The position numbers and the translations under genes are program-made. Below are positions 61,698-64,000 of a DNA stretch of 64,000 nucleotides, one piece after another. This stretch comes from Pterobdella sp. o SKG-2022. Lineage: Eukaryota > Annelida > Clitellata > Hirudinida > Piscicolidae. The notes under the pieces are model-generated. The model worked only from the letters and a program-made list of their open reading frames with translations. It was not told the DNA's origin and ran no database searches. How positions within the stretch are numbered: position 1 is the stretch's first letter; the number at the start of each line of letters is the position of its first letter. Where the stretch lies: assembly GCA_964035795.1 (NCBI GenBank), contig OZ038320.1, positions 22,710,589 through 22,774,588 on the forward strand, written 5' to 3'.

Positions 61698-63835
61698 TTA
61701 TCGGGCTTTTTGTTGTAGAAGCGTCTCCAATTTTTTGATTTTCAAATCTTTTTGTTCCAGCAACTTCTTGAGTTGTTTTATTTCACACTGTTGTCTTTGG
61801 TGCTCTTGCAGAAGCTTAAAAAATGTTGAATAAAAAAAATTTTTAAATAAATTTGTAAACAAAAATTTAGTTGAAAGGATTTCCATTGACAAATAAATTT
61901 AGCACAAAATTAAAATAAAATTAATTTTAAAACGTTGAAAATCATTTAAGCACTAACTTCACTGTGGCTTAATGATGAGCTATTTTGCTTGGAAGCTTGT
62001 TCGCTTTTTTTAACTTTATTACTTTTGATGCTGCTATGATTGTTATATAAAGAGTTATTGACTTCACTATTTAGAAATTCTCTATTGTTTTTAACTCGTT
62101 TTAATACACTTCTTTCATCTTTTGAAAGTTTGGCATTAATCGTTGTCTTAGTGGAATCTATGGAAGTTTCTGTACTTTCAGAAGCTTCTTTAGCACTATT
62201 TTCAATTACGTCAGTCTTTACAGAAACAGAACTGATTTCTTTTTTTAAATCTTTCAAACTCTTTCCCGGAGGTCCATTAGAGACAGTTGAATTTTTCGCA
62301 TCTTTAACGAATGTTCTAGATTGATTGAAACGGAAGTACGAGGATGAGCTATATGATTCGTGTGAAGGCTCATGTGACCTAGTGGCGCTTAAAGATCTTT
62401 TGGGACGGGTGTTATGAGTTGGCCTTTCATTGATGAAATCCTTATTGTTTTCATCTAAGCCTTCTTTTTCATTAGCTCTATTCTCATCACTACTACTACT
62501 ACCTGTTTGTCCTTGTCTGTTTGAAACGAAAACTGATTGGGGTCGATTGTAACTATATGAACTTCGGAGTTTGTTGAAAGTTCTTGATCTTTCTCTTACA
62601 GATCCTACTCTTATTAGACCTTTCAAATCCGAATCAAAATCTGAACTTTGATTGTTTGGATGTTTTTCATTTTTCATAACAACTCTGCGGTGTTTGGAGC
62701 TCATAGAGGCTCGTAAGGAAGAAGGCAAGATAAGTGCATCATCAGGTGCATCAACTGAAATACAATCCAACATCACCTTACTACTGCCCTTGTTTTGCTC
62801 GAATTCATCTGAAACTGAGTTAGAAAACTGTGAGTCACCGTTACTTAAAGAATTATTCTCGTCTTTGGAATCGGTTGTTTTTTTTCGAACCAACAAAACG
62901 TTCTGCACAACTGCACTCTGAACCACATGCTCTACTGTGTCTTCCTTGTTAGACTCATCATCATCTTGCTTGCATGTGAGGCCATTATCAAAATTATCGA
63001 CAATCTTTTCAACAATGCTTCCTTTCCTCTCGACGGAACATTTGATAGCCACTGATGCTGCTTCATTAGTTTTTTTTTTGAAGTTTGAAGAAATTTTCTG
63101 AATGGAATCTTTGGACATACTTACTGGTGATACCATAGGGGTTTCGGGCTTTGAGCTATTATCTTTTTCGAAATATTTTACACAGTCAGAAAATGAAACA
63201 TTTTCTTCTTCAACTAAGCTTTCATTATCAACGCAATCTTTTGTTTTTTGAACTTCATTACTTTCAGTTCTAATTTCATTCTCAGATCGAATTTTGTTCG
63301 ATGTATCATCATACTTCTTGTTCTCTAGAACAAGCGAGTTCAACGATACATCACCAATGTCTTTTTTGGCTTGAAAAGTAACAACTTCATTATTATCGAG
63401 ATCTGAGTCATCATCATCATCATCATCATCATCATTGTAACTAGGCCTCCTTCTTCTGATAGGACGATATTTGCCATCTACTTTGTTGGCATTTCGAGAA
63501 ATGGCTGGATGGTGATAGTTAGTTACATCATTACTCAAGGTCGAAGCTGAAAACGTGTTGCTCCTGCTTGCGTGAGAACGTGTGAGTTTCTTCTTTCCAT
63601 CGTTAGGAGAAATCCTTTTATGATTATCAATGCTACTTTGTTTTTTTGCATCAATGGTTTCTTTTTCGAAGCCACTTTTCAATGAATTATTATTATAATC
63701 AGATGTGGTAGTTTTACTTTTATATGTGTTGTCAATATTTTTATCTTCGTTTTTTGTATCTTTATTTTGATAATATGTTTCTTCGTTCGTTTCATCAAGA
63801 AAAAAAAGCCTCTCGCTTATGGTTCCGATTGTTTC
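61698..63835 (-). CDS. Low-complexity protein with coiled-coil C-terminus, 3' part
   Basis: I do not recognise it. Two exons are visible: 61958-63835 (626 codons, phase 0 both ends; acceptor GTGTAG, donor GTTAGTG) and 61698-61814 (38 codons plus stop). Earlier exons lie beyond the right edge. The large exon is rich in Ser, Asn, Lys and acidic residues, with RRRRPS followed by a run of nine Asp, and looks disordered. The last exon encodes a leucine-heptad coiled coil (QLKKLLEQKDLKIKKLETLL) for dimerisation. A short motif like [ST]-[IVF]-x-[ED]-[RKC]-x3-[FL]-[DEN] recurs: TISERLFFLD, SFSDCVKYFE, SVRERSRTFN, with a looser SIVEKIVDNFD. This hints at a scaffold with repeated docking peptides. That is inference only. 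Confidence 0.8.
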
Positions 63836-64000
63836 CTACACAATTGAAATAATTTGTTAATAATTTTTAGAATATAAATTATGTATTTCATAAAATTTTA
63901 TTTCCGGCACAAATTACATTGTTTAGGCATTTAGCTATATTAAATTTCAAAAAGCGGAGTCAAAAAAAATTGTATGATATAGAATAAAGTAATTAGAAAA

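Noticed and set aside
63410..63434. ATC microsatellite
   Set aside because: It is the coding Asp run of the right-end gene, reported there.

Overview
The window is AT-rich animal DNA (roughly three quarters A+T by eye). It has GT-AG introns, long gene-poor stretches, decayed LINE retrotransposon pieces and one 200-base assembly gap (6377-6576). The protein families (protocadherin, SMURF-type HECT ubiquitin ligase, adenosine kinase) and the standard genetic code place it in Metazoa, most likely an invertebrate. I cannot name the clade. Most reading frames are short exons, so genes were rebuilt by joining splice sites and checking that reading phase carries through every junction.

Layout. (1) 1-12281, minus: 5' part of a protocadherin, four exons, running off the left edge. 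(2) 12282-29253: 17 kb with no gene I can support. (3) 29254-40927, minus: a complete 21-exon SMURF orthologue (C2, two WW, HECT; 1146 residues) with a tRNA-Ser(CGA) gene and several LINE/SINE-like fragments in its introns. (4) 42232-46393, plus: a 12-exon gene (548 residues) for a secreted protein with four copies of a six-cysteine module, each built from two exons, followed by a roughly 330-residue Glu/Lys-rich helical tail. (5) 48602-50365, minus: a second, tail-to-tail gene of the same family (187 residues, three modules, no long tail). (6) 50366-53931: LINE debris. (7) 53932-60845, plus: complete 15-exon adenosine kinase (396 residues) with a LINE in its last intron. (8) 61698-63835, minus: the 3' two exons of a low-complexity, coiled-coil-tailed protein I do not recognise.

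Most novel content: the convergent pair at 42232-50365. I do not recognise the six-cysteine module. Its exon sizes (36, 56, 64, 15 nt in a row) and phases are the same in both genes, so they are paralogues made by inverted duplication and exon shuffling. The two proteins differ mainly in module number and in the presence of the charged tail.

The known genes are not an operon or pathway. SMURF (BMP/TGF-beta signal control), protocadherin (adhesion) and adenosine kinase (purine salvage) are simply neighbours.
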